From positions 124,001-188,000 of the forward strand of contig NZ_CP154878.1 of the NCBI RefSeq assembly GCF_039955095.1: a stretch of DNA of 64,000 nt, in the 5' to 3' direction. The position numbers were made by a program, and so were the translations under genes. This DNA comes from Limosilactobacillus sp. WILCCON 0051. GTDB taxonomy: Bacteria; Bacillota; Bacilli; Lactobacillales; Lactobacillaceae. Positions 36,511 to 53,932 of this stretch are shown piece after piece. Under the pieces are notes generated by a model. It was not told the origin of the DNA, did not search any database, and saw nothing but the letters and a program-made list of their open reading frames with translations. Positions within the stretch are counted from its first letter, which is position 1, and each line of letters starts with the position of its first letter.

Positions 36511-37371
36511 ATGAAAAAACTGACAAGACTATTGATCGTTATTTTAATGCTGCTGCCGGTTTTGGGATTAAGCGGCTGCGTAAAGCACAGTGTAACCTGG
36601 CGCGCCAATCATGTTGACACCTGGCAGGCAATCAAAAAGAGCGGTAAGTTGACGATTGGGGTTGATGACAGTTTTGTACCGATGGATTTTAGGCAGAAAA
36701 ATGGCAAGCTGGTTGGCTATGATGTTGATCTGTCACGGGCTGTCTGTAAAGTTTTAGGACTTAAGGCGGATTTTCAGTCGATTGATTGGTCAATGAAAGA
36801 AACTGAATTAAAAAATGGTACGATTGACGTTATCTGGAATGGTTATACGGCAACGCCCGCTCGTAGAAAACGGATTGCCTTTAGTCGAGTCTATGAGCTT
36901 TCGGGACAGTCGTTGGTCGTAAAAAAAGATTCTGGCATCAATAAGCTGGCTGATATGCAGGGTAAGATTTTGGGCGTTCAGCAAAGCTCCACGGCTCAGA
37001 CTGATTTAAACAAATATCCCCAGGTTTTGAAAAACTACATTAAGGATCGAAAGCCAATTCTTTACCAGGATAACGAGTCGGCCTTTCTGGATCTGCAGGC
37101 AGGCCGCATTCAAGGCGTTTTGGCTGGGACGGAATATGCAGGCTATTATGCAACCCACATTGCTCACAGCAGCAACTACAAATTGATCACGACTGACCAG
37201 TTCCCGCAAGATCGGGTAGCAGTCGGCATGCGAAAAGGGGATGTCACTTTGCGTAAAAAGATCAACTATGCATTGGGCGTTTTGCAGAAAAATGGAACGC
37301 TGCGCCGCATTAATAAAAAATGGCTTGGCATCGACAGCAACTATCTAGGACCAGTCAGCGAAAGTCGTTAA
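36511..37371 (+). CDS. Amino acid ABC transporter binding lipoprotein (family 3)
   Basis: 286 residues from ATG at 36511 (GGGGG about 10 nt upstream). Signal peptide with lipobox LSGC, Cys near 24. Family 3 solute-binding fold: GKLTIGVDDSFVPMDF, GKLVGYDVDLSRAV, IDVIWNGYTATPARRKRIAFS. These bind polar amino acids such as glutamine, arginine or cystine. No permease or ATPase gene is adjacent. It was probably under control of the T-box at 34445 before IS110 landed between them. Confidence 0.87.
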   Translation: MKKLTRLLIVILMLLPVLGLSGCVKHSVTWRANHVDTWQAIKKSGKLTIGVDDSFVPMDFRQKNGKLVGYDVDLSRAVCKVLGLKADFQSIDWSMKETELKNGTIDVIWNGYTATPARRKRIAFSRVYELSGQSLVVKKDSGINKLADMQGKILGVQQSSTAQTDLNKYPQVLKNYIKDRKPILYQDNESAFLDLQAGRIQGVLAGTEYAGYYATHIAHSSNYKLITTDQFPQDRVAVGMRKGDVTLRKKINYALGVLQKNGTLRRINKKWLGIDSNYLGPVSESR

Positions 37372-37435
37372 AAAACTGCCGTAGTCGTTGGAATTTTGAT
37401 ACGATAAAGTAAAAAATGAAAACGGAGCGGTGACA

Positions 37436-37861
37436 ATGGAAAAATTCGATCGTCTGGCAAAGCGCGTTGGCAATTTCTTAGAATGCTTTGCCGAAATCTC
37501 AATGGCTGTCTTTGGGCTGTGTCTGATTGGCTTTGTTTTTGTCGAATTGTGGCAGCTGGTTAAGCTATCGCCACTTTTTGCCGGGCATTTAACCTCATTT
37601 GATCCAGTATTGGAAAAGATCATCACCTTCTTTCTGCTGTTTGAGTTTTTGGCGATGGCAGCCGCAGCGATGCAGAATCATGGTCACTTGGCAGCTGATT
37701 TTTTGATCAGTCTGGGAATCACGGCGTTGTTGAGAGGACTGATTGCCGAGCATGGCACGCCAACGCAGAATATGCTGACCAGCTTGGCGATTCTGGCTTT
37801 GATTATTGGCGAGATCTTGATGCATTGGCAAAACAATCGCGAACATCATGACAATAAATGA
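37436..37861 (+). CDS. PsiE-like small membrane protein
   Basis: 141 residues from ATG at 37436 (GGAG 8 nt upstream). About four hydrophobic segments (near 20-42, 60-80, 85-100 and 112-130). The pattern resembles the phosphate-starvation-inducible PsiE family, whose molecular role is unknown. Similarity is by eye and moderate. Confidence 0.5.
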   Translation: MEKFDRLAKRVGNFLECFAEISMAVFGLCLIGFVFVELWQLVKLSPLFAGHLTSFDPVLEKIITFFLLFEFLAMAAAAMQNHGHLAADFLISLGITALLRGLIAEHGTPTQNMLTSLAILALIIGEILMHWQNNREHHDNK

Positions 37862-37964
37862 GTGCTTTCTATTGGCACGAGCGAAAATCTGATTTAAAAT
37901 ATAGCTTGAATTGTTGTGTATTTTATATACGGCTCACTAAAAGAAGAAAGAGGTCAAACGAACA

Positions 37965-38651
37965 ATGGCTAAATTAGTACTGATTCGTCACGGTAAGAGT
38001 GAATGGAACAAGTCCAACCAATTTACTGGCTGGGTAGACGTTGACTTGGCTCCAGAAGGTGTTGAACAAGCAAAGGCTGCCGGTAAGGCACTGAAGGAAC
38101 ACGGTCTGGAATTTGACTACGCCTACACTTCTGTTCTGAAGCGTGCGATCAAGACGCTGCACTACGCACTGGAAGAATGCGACCAGCTTTGGATTCCTGA
38201 ATTCAAGACTTGGCGTCTGAACGAACGTCACTACGGCGCTTTGCAAGGCAAGAACAAGCAAAAGGCTGCTGAAAAGTACGGTGACGAACAAGTGCACATT
38301 TGGCGTCGTTCCTACGACGTGCTGCCTCCACTGCTGAGTGCCGATGACGAAGGCTCTGCAGCTAAGGACCGTCGCTACGCCAACCTGGATCCACGCGCCA
38401 TTCCTGGTGGTGAAAACCTGAAAGTTACGCTGGAACGGGTTATTCCATTGTGGCAAGACGAAATCGCACCAAAGCTGTTGGACAACAAGAACGTTATCAT
38501 TGCTGCCCACGGTAACTCGCTGCGTGCCCTTTCCAAGTACATCGAAAACATTTCTGACGAAGACATCATGAACCTGGAAATGGCTACTGGCCAACCAGTT
38601 GTTTACGACTTCGATGAAAAGCTGAACGTTTTGAGCAAGGAAAAGTACTAA
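37965..38651 (+). CDS. gpmA: 2,3-bisphosphoglycerate-dependent phosphoglycerate mutase
   Basis: 228 residues. [10 protein letters not shown] (phospho-His in RHG), [23 protein letters not shown] and the second His in [11 protein letters not shown]. Interconverts 3- and 2-phosphoglycerate in glycolysis. AAGAGGTC lies about 12 nt before the ATG. Codon use is strongly biased, as expected for high expression. Confidence 0.97.
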   Translation: MAKLVLIRHGKSEWNKSNQFTGWVDVDLAPEGVEQAKAAGKALKEHGLEFDYAYTSVLKRAIKTLHYALEECDQLWIPEFKTWRLNERHYGALQGKNKQKAAEKYGDEQVHIWRRSYDVLPPLLSADDEGSAAKDRRYANLDPRAIPGGENLKVTLERVIPLWQDEIAPKLLDNKNVIIAAHGNSLRALSKYIENISDEDIMNLEMATGQPVVYDFDEKLNVLSKEKY

Positions 38652-38671
38652 TAATTTCTTAAACGTTCTTT

Positions 38672-38706
38672 AAAGACTCGCGAATCGCTTGCGAGTCTTT
38701 TTTTTC
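38672..38706 (+). terminator. Terminator of gpmA
   Basis: AAAGACTCGC with GCGAGTCTTT, 9-nt loop, T-run. Confidence 0.85.
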
Positions 38707-38995
38707 TTTCATAGATCAATAAAAAGAGTTGAGTGGTTGACTTGCCAAGCAAAGAAACCAGTCCGGCTTTTGCGCTTAATAACGGCAATCGTACCGAATT
38801 TACCCGTTTTAGCTCAGCAACGGTGCTTAGCCATTGGATCAGTTAAAAAAGCCTTGTTATTTAAGAAGCTGATTCGTGATTTTGTGAAGACTTTGTAAAG
38901 CATAGACGTTGACGGTGGTACAATCTCAAAGATGTGTTAAGATACACGAAGAACATTTTTAAACATAATTAAGTTAAAAGAGGAGAATTGAATTA

Positions 38996-39985
38996 ATGAA
39001 ACGCAATCACTTGCCTCTCAAAGAATTCATCAACCAATTAAAGAGTACGCTGAAGGGCAAATATAACGCCGCGGTTTGGCCGATTGCCGGCATCACGCTG
39101 CTTTACCTGGCGTTGACGGCCCTTTTGGCACTGCTGTTCACTCGCAGCGCCATGATGCTGGGTTATGCCACGATGCTGATTATGTATGGCATGATCAGCC
39201 AAGTGCTGCTTGCAGTGGTCGAGGCATTAGGTATCTTGGTTTTGTGGTTCTTGGTAACGTTTGGCATGTACTTTGTCAACATGAGTATCTTGTACAGCTA
39301 CCAGGATCAAATCAAGAATCCTAATCTAAAAGTCAGTGCGACGACGATCTGGAAGCACTTTAAGCATCTGAACAAAAATCAGCTGCTGCGGCTGACGCTT
39401 TACAGTAGTCTGTTCATCTTCTTGTGGACGCTGCCATTGGATATCGTGGCAGCCTTGGTAGCCAAGAACCAGGCGTTGGTAATTGCAGTTCGGATCGCCA
39501 ATTTCTTGATTACTTTCTGGAAGACTTTGGAATACTCGCAGGCACCATTGCTGTACCGTGATCAGCAGCCAGCCTTTTTGGGACAGTCAATGCGCCATGC
39601 TTTGACGGCCAGTCGCCGCTTTATGGGTGGCAAGAAGCTTTCATTCTTCACGGTTGAATTGGTAGTCAGCTTCCTGCCGATGCTGGTATGGGGTGCGATC
39701 TTTGGTGGATTGGCCTATTACGGTAACTACACGGCAACCTACTTTGTTATGTATGCCGGATTGATCATCATGCTGCTGGGCTTTTGCGCCTATGCTCCAG
39801 TTGTCTACCTGGCAACGGCTCAATTTTATGAACAAAGCAAGCCGCAATCACCAATTTCGGTTGAGGATGCTTTCGTTAAGACCTTCAAGCCAGTTGAGGT
39901 ATTGACTGGCGAGGCTTATGACGATACTGCCGATGAGCCATCAGCAGTTGACGATGGTGAGCCGATTGTCGAAAATCAAAAATAA
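38996..39985 (+). CDS. DUF975-like multi-span membrane protein
   Basis: 329 residues with about six membrane segments, a short basic N-terminus (KSTLKGKYNAAVWP) and a Pro/Asp/Glu-rich cytoplasmic tail from about 275. Layout and the GKY start of the first span recall the DUF975 family of lactic bacteria. No function is known. AGAGGAG lies about 10 nt before the ATG. The 290-bp upstream stretch holds nothing else I can support. Confidence 0.5.
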   Translation: MKRNHLPLKEFINQLKSTLKGKYNAAVWPIAGITLLYLALTALLALLFTRSAMMLGYATMLIMYGMISQVLLAVVEALGILVLWFLVTFGMYFVNMSILYSYQDQIKNPNLKVSATTIWKHFKHLNKNQLLRLTLYSSLFIFLWTLPLDIVAALVAKNQALVIAVRIANFLITFWKTLEYSQAPLLYRDQQPAFLGQSMRHALTASRRFMGGKKLSFFTVELVVSFLPMLVWGAIFGGLAYYGNYTATYFVMYAGLIIMLLGFCAYAPVVYLATAQFYEQSKPQSPISVEDAFVKTFKPVEVLTGEAYDDTADEPSAVDDGEPIVENQK

Positions 39986-39992
39986 TTCTAAG

Positions 39993-40022
39993 CGTGTCAT
40001 CAATCATGATGGCGCGTTTTTT
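39993..40022 (+). terminator. Terminator of the DUF975-like gene
   Basis: Ten-base-pair stem CGTGTCATCA with TGATGGCGCG, loop of 4, then TTTTTT. Confidence 0.8.
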
Positions 40023-40225
40023 ATTTGCCAATGAATTTAATTTAGGTGTCTTAGCAAAAACGAAGCAGCTGATTTTTAAAAAACGTGCTGGTTGCGGCTG
40101 TTGAACCTAACGATGATTAAAAATAGATAACGATTACAATCTTCGGTAATTGCACAACGTTTTGCCAGTGGGGTGACAAAGGCGTTCTGCTTCATTGCTT
40201 TTTTCGAAAAAGTTTAAATTTGTCG

Positions 40226-40254
40226 TTGACATTCGCTTGTAATCTCGGTATATT
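40226..40254 (+). promoter_or_regulatory. rRNA operon 1 promoter P1
   Basis: TTGACA, 17-bp spacer, TATATT. Confidence 0.75.
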
Positions 40255-40343
40255 AGATAACGTTGTCGCGGCGATGAGCTGTTGATTGCTTTAGATTAAC
40301 GACTTTTCGTCTAACTGCCAAGAAAAATTAATTAAAAAAGTTC

Positions 40344-40372
40344 TTGACAGGTAGTTGACAATTTGTTAAACT
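40344..40372 (+). promoter_or_regulatory. rRNA operon 1 promoter P2
   Basis: TTGACA, 17-bp spacer, TAAACT. Confidence 0.7.
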
Positions 40373-40537
40373 GATTAAGTTGCTTGTTCAAAACGAGCAA
40401 GCAACGGTAGACCTTTGAAAACTGAATACAGTTTCGACGAACACAAATGTGCAGGGTCATCAATCATTACGATTGATGCAAAAACATTTGCGAAGTCAAT
40501 TCGCTTAATTTAAATTTGAGCTTTTCAAGTTCTTATA

Positions 40538-42123
<1,586 letters not shown>

Positions 42124-42313
42124 ATTAATCGGAAACCTGCACATTCGTTGAAACTGCGTTCAGTTTTGAGGGGTCTACCCTCAGCTTGTACTTTGAAAAC
42201 TAAATAATATTTATTTCTTTATTCACAATTAAACCGAGAACACCGCGTTATTTGAGTTTTATTAACGAAATTAATCGCATACTCAATAACTGAGGTGATC
42301 GTAAGATCATCAA

Positions 42314-45236
<2,923 letters not shown>

Positions 45237-45319
45237 TTTAGGGTGTTTCGATTGAACGTGAGAAGAATAGATATTGTTTAGTTTTGAGAGTGCAAGCTCT
45301 CAATCCTGAAAAGGATTAG

Positions 45320-45435
45320 TGTGGTGATGATGGCTTGAAGGATACACCTGTTCCCATGCCGAACACAGAAGTTAAGCTTCAACGCGCCGAAAGTAGTTGG
45401 GGGATCGCTCCCTGCGAGGATAGGGCATTGCCATG
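45320..45435 (+). rRNA. 5S ribosomal RNA, operon 1
   Basis: About 116 nt; helix I pairs 45321-45329 with 45426-45434. CCGAACACAGAAGTTAAGC is the conserved loop. No tRNA follows. Confidence 0.95.
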
Positions 45436-45441
45436 CAAATT

Positions 45442-45477
45442 AAAAACGTCACGGTCAGATGATCGTGGCGTTTTTTT
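45442..45477 (+). terminator. Terminator of rRNA operon 1
   Basis: AAAACG-x-CACG with CGTG-x-CGTTTT, then T-run. Confidence 0.85.
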
Positions 45478-45509
45478 GTCGTATCGGTTTTTGAGGGCCT
45501 TTGTTAAAC

Positions 45510-45577
45510 TGGGTCTTTGTCAAATCGTATTGGTGGAGATCAATTCCCTGCTTCAAAAATGAAGTGGGGATTTTTTT
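45510..45577 (+). repeat. IS end relic, copy 1
   Basis: Starts GTCTTTGTCAAATCGTATTG and ends in a small hairpin with T-run. The same about 65 bp recurs at 53564-53626, directly after an ISL3-type transposase remnant, so this copy is probably the end of a lost ISL3-like element. Confidence 0.65.
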
Positions 45578-45827
45578 TGAATGCAATCAAGGAGTTGGAA
45601 ACTAGGAAAATCTATTGTCAAACTATGGCTGCTAACTCACACCTACTGCGGACAAAAAGGAACTATTAGAAGATCGAAGTTAATATGATTCAATGACTGA
45701 TCAAACCTGAGAAGCTTGATGACAACAAGATTCAATTGGTCTGCAGGTGTTGAACGAGAAAAATTAAGTGGATTTGGCGTTGCGCTTGTGAAGGAAAGCT
45801 TGAGTGAACAGCATAAAGAGACCCAAA
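45578..45827. other. Gene-free stretch, partly homologous to the array A flank
   Basis: No gene seen. The last 60 bp (TGATTTGG, then CTTTGTGAAG-like, then CCCAAATT) match the left flank of array A at about 7487-7546. Confidence 0.4.
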
Positions 45828-45866
45828 TTACCTACTATTGGCTGATTTGACGCCAGAAGGAGGTAA
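45828..45866 (+). repeat. Decayed ninth 39-bp palindromic element
   Basis: Left arm TTACCTACTATTGG is intact; the right arm has decayed to CCAGAAGGAGGTAA, but the total length is still 39 bp. Sequence on both sides matches element 1 of array A. Homology stops at 45891 where element 2 should start, at the end of a miniature IS256. Confidence 0.75.
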
Positions 45867-45891
45867 TTGTATATTCCGTCAGTCTAACTTT

Positions 45892-46195
45892 GGGAGTGTA
45901 AAATTGTTTGTGTAAATTTAAAGGAGGTATTGAAAAAGGGAAAGCCCTCCCCGTATGATTGAACTGCTTAAAACAATCAGAATACGGAGGCTTTCCCCAT
46001 GGAAGATTCTATCAAAAATATCATTACCGCGCTACTGGTAGATGACGATTCGGCTTTAAAAGAGCTGTTTCGGGCCCAGGTCGAAGATGCCGTCAATCAG
46101 TTCCTGCAAAATGAGATGACGGCCGTTGAAACGTTTGGCAGTTGTTAATGGCCAGACTCTTTTTTACAAACACTCTGTTTTACTTTTTATCTTTT
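45892..46195 (+). mobile_element. Miniature, internally deleted IS256-family element
   Basis: About 300 bp. The left end GGGAGTGTAAAATTGTTTGTG and the right-end region TTTTTACAAACACTCTGTTTTAC are imperfect inverted repeats. The interior keeps only the transposase start. Boundaries are approximate, particularly on the right. Confidence 0.55.
45999..46148 (+). pseudogene. IS256-family transposase, N-terminal remnant
   Basis: 49 codons from ATG, starting MEDSIKNIITALL, with FRAQVEDAVNQFLQNEMTA, the helical start of IS256/Mutator transposases (normally about 390-400 residues). It then runs into TAA; the DDE domain is gone. Confidence 0.7.
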
Positions 46196-46419
46196 TAGTC
46201 ATATTAAACTCACTTCCATTAGAATTACCCTCAAAATGATTATGCCGGGGCGTGCTTGAAGTGTAGCGGCAGATAAAAATATTTACTGATTTTCAATTGG
46301 CAGCTGCTTTAGGGTTAAAGGAATCCTACCAATTGTCAGTTTTGGGTTTTATTGCGTCAAAATAAGCGTTACACTAGCCTTTGTGCAATTTTATAGAGAA
46401 AAGAGAGTGAATTTATCTA

Positions 46420-47832
46420 ATGGACGAAGAAGCGACGAGACCTTCTCACCAACTCAACATGCTTGAGGGTGGCATCTTCGGTAAAATGTGTAAAGTAGCG
46501 ATTCCAATTGCTTTAATGAGTACTTTGCAGCAGCTGTTTAACGCGACTGATATGGCGGTAGCTGGGCGTTTTGCCTCAAGTAATGCCATGGCTGCGGTAG
46601 GTTCCAATGCGCCAGTCATTAATATCGTGGTGATGCTGTTTACAGGACTTTCAATCGGTTCAAACGTATTGATTGCTGGTTTGGTTGGTGCAGGCAAGAA
46701 AGAACGAGTCAACGCGGCGATGCATACTGGTTTTTCGGTGGCATTGATCAGTGGGCTGATTATGCTGACGGTCGGCTGCCTGATTGCCAAGCCGATTTTA
46801 GGTCTGCTTGATACACCAGCCAGTATTATGCCGTTAGCGGTCAGCTATTTAAAACTGTACTTTCTTGGTATGCCGTTTTTAATGATTTATGATTTTGGCA
46901 ATGCAGTTTTAAGAGCAGTTGGTGATACCAAGCGACCTTTGTTTTGTTTAATGTTTTCGGGAATGGTCAATGTGGTTTTGAATCTGATTTTGGTAATCGG
47001 TTTTCAGATGAGTTCAGATGGAACGGCGATTGCCACGACCATTGCCAATGCAGTCAGCGCGGCTTTAATCTATCGTCTCTTGGTTAAGGAAACCGGTATG
47101 CTGCACTTTGATTGGAAAAAGCTGGCATTAAATCGTACCTATCTGAAACGAATCATTGCAATTGGGGGACCAGCTGGCCTGCAGGGAATGATTTTCTCAA
47201 TATCCAATATTGTTATTCAGGCAGCCATCAACCATTTTGGCGCGGCATGTGTGGCTGGTAATTCGGCTGGTTTGAATTTTGAATATATCAGCTATTTCTT
47301 TGTTAATGGTTTTGCCCAGGCAACGGTTACTTTTATCAGTCAAAACTATGCAGCACATCAATATCAGCGTTGTCGCAGAATTGCTCGAGTCGCAATGGTT
47401 AGCGCCATTTTATTTACGACAGTCGTTTCAACCACGTTTTATCTGTTCCGCTATCCATTGGTTGATGATATCTTCTCAACCAATTCGGCAGTCGTCCATT
47501 ATGCAATTATTCGGATTACCTTTATCGCGCTGTTAGAACCGTTAACGGCAACTTATGAGATTGCTGGCGGTAGTCTGCGCGGAATTGGTCATTCAATGGC
47601 ACCAGCCGTTATTACGCTGGTAGGCTGCTGCATTTTGCGGGTTGTTTATATTGCTGTCATGCTGCCGCATTTCACGAGCTTTACTCAAGTGGCGCTGATT
47701 TATCCGGTTACCTGGATCATTACTGGAACGGCAGTAATGCTTTTATATGAATCAGTGACGCGCAAAGCTTACGTGACAGAGAAGCCAGCAGTTGCTCCCG
47801 ATCCTGAGATGCAATTGATGCCTCATCATTAA
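46420..47832 (+). CDS. MATE family efflux transporter
   Basis: 470 residues, twelve predicted membrane segments in two related halves. N-terminal FGKMCKVAIPIALMSTLQQLFNATDMAVAGRF and the second-half IAIGGPAGLQGMIFSISNIVIQAAINHFG are MATE signatures. It exports cationic compounds or drugs with Na+ or H+; the substrate is unknown. AGAGAG lies about 11 nt before the ATG. The gene sits alone between the two rRNA operons. Confidence 0.92.
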   Translation: MDEEATRPSHQLNMLEGGIFGKMCKVAIPIALMSTLQQLFNATDMAVAGRFASSNAMAAVGSNAPVINIVVMLFTGLSIGSNVLIAGLVGAGKKERVNAAMHTGFSVALISGLIMLTVGCLIAKPILGLLDTPASIMPLAVSYLKLYFLGMPFLMIYDFGNAVLRAVGDTKRPLFCLMFSGMVNVVLNLILVIGFQMSSDGTAIATTIANAVSAALIYRLLVKETGMLHFDWKKLALNRTYLKRIIAIGGPAGLQGMIFSISNIVIQAAINHFGAACVAGNSAGLNFEYISYFFVNGFAQATVTFISQNYAAHQYQRCRRIARVAMVSAILFTTVVSTTFYLFRYPLVDDIFSTNSAVVHYAIIRITFIALLEPLTATYEIAGGSLRGIGHSMAPAVITLVGCCILRVVYIAVMLPHFTSFTQVALIYPVTWIITGTAVMLLYESVTRKAYVTEKPAVAPDPEMQLMPHH

Positions 47833-47845
47833 TTAATTCGTTATG

Positions 47846-47882
47846 CCCAATTCTTTTCCAATCAGAATTGGGTTTTCTTTTT
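47846..47882 (+). terminator. Terminator of the MATE gene
   Basis: CCCAATTCT with AGAATTGGG, then TTTTCTTTTT. Confidence 0.85.
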
Positions 47883-48170
47883 GAATCGATTTCTTAATTC
47901 TTGGCTGATGATCAGTGTGAACGTACGTCATTTACTGACAGGATTTAGTGACTGTTTCAATGATGATTGACTGGAAATTTTAGTCGTGGGGCGAAAAATG
48001 CTGAGAAAAGGGTGTCGGTTGACTAGCTTGTTGAGAAAAACAATGATGTAATACTCCCACTTAAGCATTATTGAATTCCCGCCTAATGTTTAATTTAAAT
48101 GATGGATTAGCAGTTAAAGTGTTTGCTGATCAGCCTAAACAAAAGAAATTGAAAAATCGTCGAAAAACTA
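47883..48170. other. Spacer before rRNA operon 2
   Basis: No gene or clear structure seen. Confidence 0.4.
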
Positions 48171-48199
48171 TTGACGATGGCTGTTAAAACCTGTATAGT
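48171..48199 (+). promoter_or_regulatory. rRNA operon 2 promoter P1
   Basis: TTGACG, 17-bp spacer, TATAGT. Confidence 0.7.
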
Positions 48200-48258
48200 T
48201 ATATACCGTTGTCACAGCGTTTGGCTGATGACGATAAGTAACAAAATCAAATTAGTAG

Positions 48259-48287
48259 TTGACAGATTGATTTGATTTTGTTAAACT
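48259..48287 (+). promoter_or_regulatory. rRNA operon 2 promoter P2
   Basis: TTGACA, 17-bp spacer, TAAACT. Confidence 0.75.
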
Positions 48288-48346
48288 ATAAAAGTTGTCG
48301 ATTGATGAGTGATGACTTGTTTGATAAATTGATTTGAAAAAAGTTA

Positions 48347-48375
48347 TTGACTTACTTCAAATGATATGTTAAACT
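48347..48375 (+). promoter_or_regulatory. rRNA operon 2 promoter P3
   Basis: TTGACT, 17-bp spacer, TAAACT. The three promoters lie exactly 88 bp apart. Confidence 0.7.
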
Positions 48376-48540
48376 TAAATACGTCATCGAAGCAATTAGA
48401 TCGATGATCGGTAGACCTTTGAAAACTGAATACAGTTTCGACGAACACAAATGTGCAGGGTCATCAATCATTACGATTGATGCAAAACATTTGCGAAGTC
48501 AATTCGCTTAATTTAAATTTGAGCTTTTCAAGTTCTTATA

Positions 48541-50126
<1,586 letters not shown>

Positions 50127-50316
50127 ATTAATCGGAAACCTGCACATTCGTTGAAACTGCGTTCAGTTTTGAGGGGTCTACCCTCAGCTTGTACTTTGAA
50201 AACTAAATAATATTTATTTCTTTATTCACAATTAAACCGAGAACACCGCGTTATTTGAGTTTTATTAACGAAATTAATCGCATACTCAATAACTGAGGTG
50301 ATCGTAAGATCATCAA

Positions 50317-53239
<2,923 letters not shown>

Positions 53240-53322
53240 TTTAGGGTGTTTCGATTGAACGTGAGAAGAATAGATATTGTTTAGTTTTGAGAGTGCAAGC
53301 TCTCAGTCCTGAAAAGGATTAG

Positions 53323-53438
53323 TGTGGTGGTGATGGCTTGAAGGATACACCTGTTCCCATGCCGAACACAGAAGTTAAGCTTCAACGCGCCGAAAGTAGT
53401 TGGGGGATCGCTCCCTGCGAGGATAGGGCATCGCCACG
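53323..53438 (+). rRNA. 5S ribosomal RNA, operon 2
   Basis: Like copy 1 but helix I differs: 5' arm GTGGTGGTG, 3' arm CATCGCCAC, versus GTGGTGATG and CATTGCCAT. Each change keeps pairing. Confidence 0.95.
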
Positions 53439-53444
53439 CATCAT

Positions 53445-53517
53445 GCTGACTTAGCTCAGTTGGCAGAGCAACGCACTAGTAATGCGTAGGTCGAAGGTTC
53501 GAATCCTTTAGTCAGCA
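53445..53517 (+). tRNA. tRNA-Thr (anticodon AGT)
   Basis: 73 nt. Acceptor GCTGACT/AGTCAGC with discriminator A, D arm AGCTCAGTTGGCAGAGC, anticodon stem ACGCA/TGCGT with loop CTAGTAA, T arm GAAGG-TTCGAAT-CCTTT. CCA is not encoded. Anticodon AGT needs A34-to-inosine editing to read more than ACU. Located 6 bp after 5S of operon 2 and absent after operon 1. Confidence 0.93.
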
Positions 53518-53526
53518 CTATTTGAT

Positions 53527-53563
53527 AACTCGGTGATGGTTAGATCCATCATCGAGTTTTTTT
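53527..53563 (+). terminator. Terminator of rRNA operon 2 and tRNA-Thr
   Basis: AACTCGGTGATGG with CCATCATCGAGTT (one mispair), then T-run. Confidence 0.85.
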
Positions 53564-53626
53564 GGTCTTTGTCAAATCGTATTGGTGAAGATCTATTCCC
53601 TGCTTCAAAAATGAAGTGGGGATTTT
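53564..53626 (-). repeat. IS end relic, copy 2
   Basis: Near-identical to 45510-45577; here it joins the C-terminal end of an ISL3-type transposase remnant, so it is the element's right end with its terminator hairpin. Confidence 0.65.
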
Positions 53627-53809
53627 TTAATAACGGATGCATTCAATGCGCCGAAGCAGATTTTCAAAGTTACGGAAGCCAAAACAGCTACGCTTTAAGT
53701 TTTTGATCTTATGATTGATGCCTTCCAGTGGACCATTGGAGTAGTCATATTTGGTACTATTAGCGACAAAATGGGCCGATTGATGAAACGTATGGACAGG
53801 TTGATCCAT
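53627..53809 (-). pseudogene. ISL3-family transposase, C-terminal remnant
   Basis: 60 residues containing YSNGPLEGINHKIKNLKRSCFGFRN, the C-terminal signature of ISL3 transposases (normally about 400-430 residues). Everything upstream is missing, and the flanking 53810-53930 has no transposase sequence. Confidence 0.75.
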
Positions 53810-53932
53810 AGCGGTTTTGGAGTTTTATAGTTAGAGATGATATTGAGTGCTTATCTTGGCTTGATTTTATGCTGGCAAAAAATTAAAATCAACTGTAACT
53901 TAAAATACTGATTCTGAATAAAGGAGCATTTT

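Noticed and set aside
38689..38898. 69-aa ORF downstream of gpmA
   Set aside because: Begins in the terminator T-run, without ribosome site or recognisable content.
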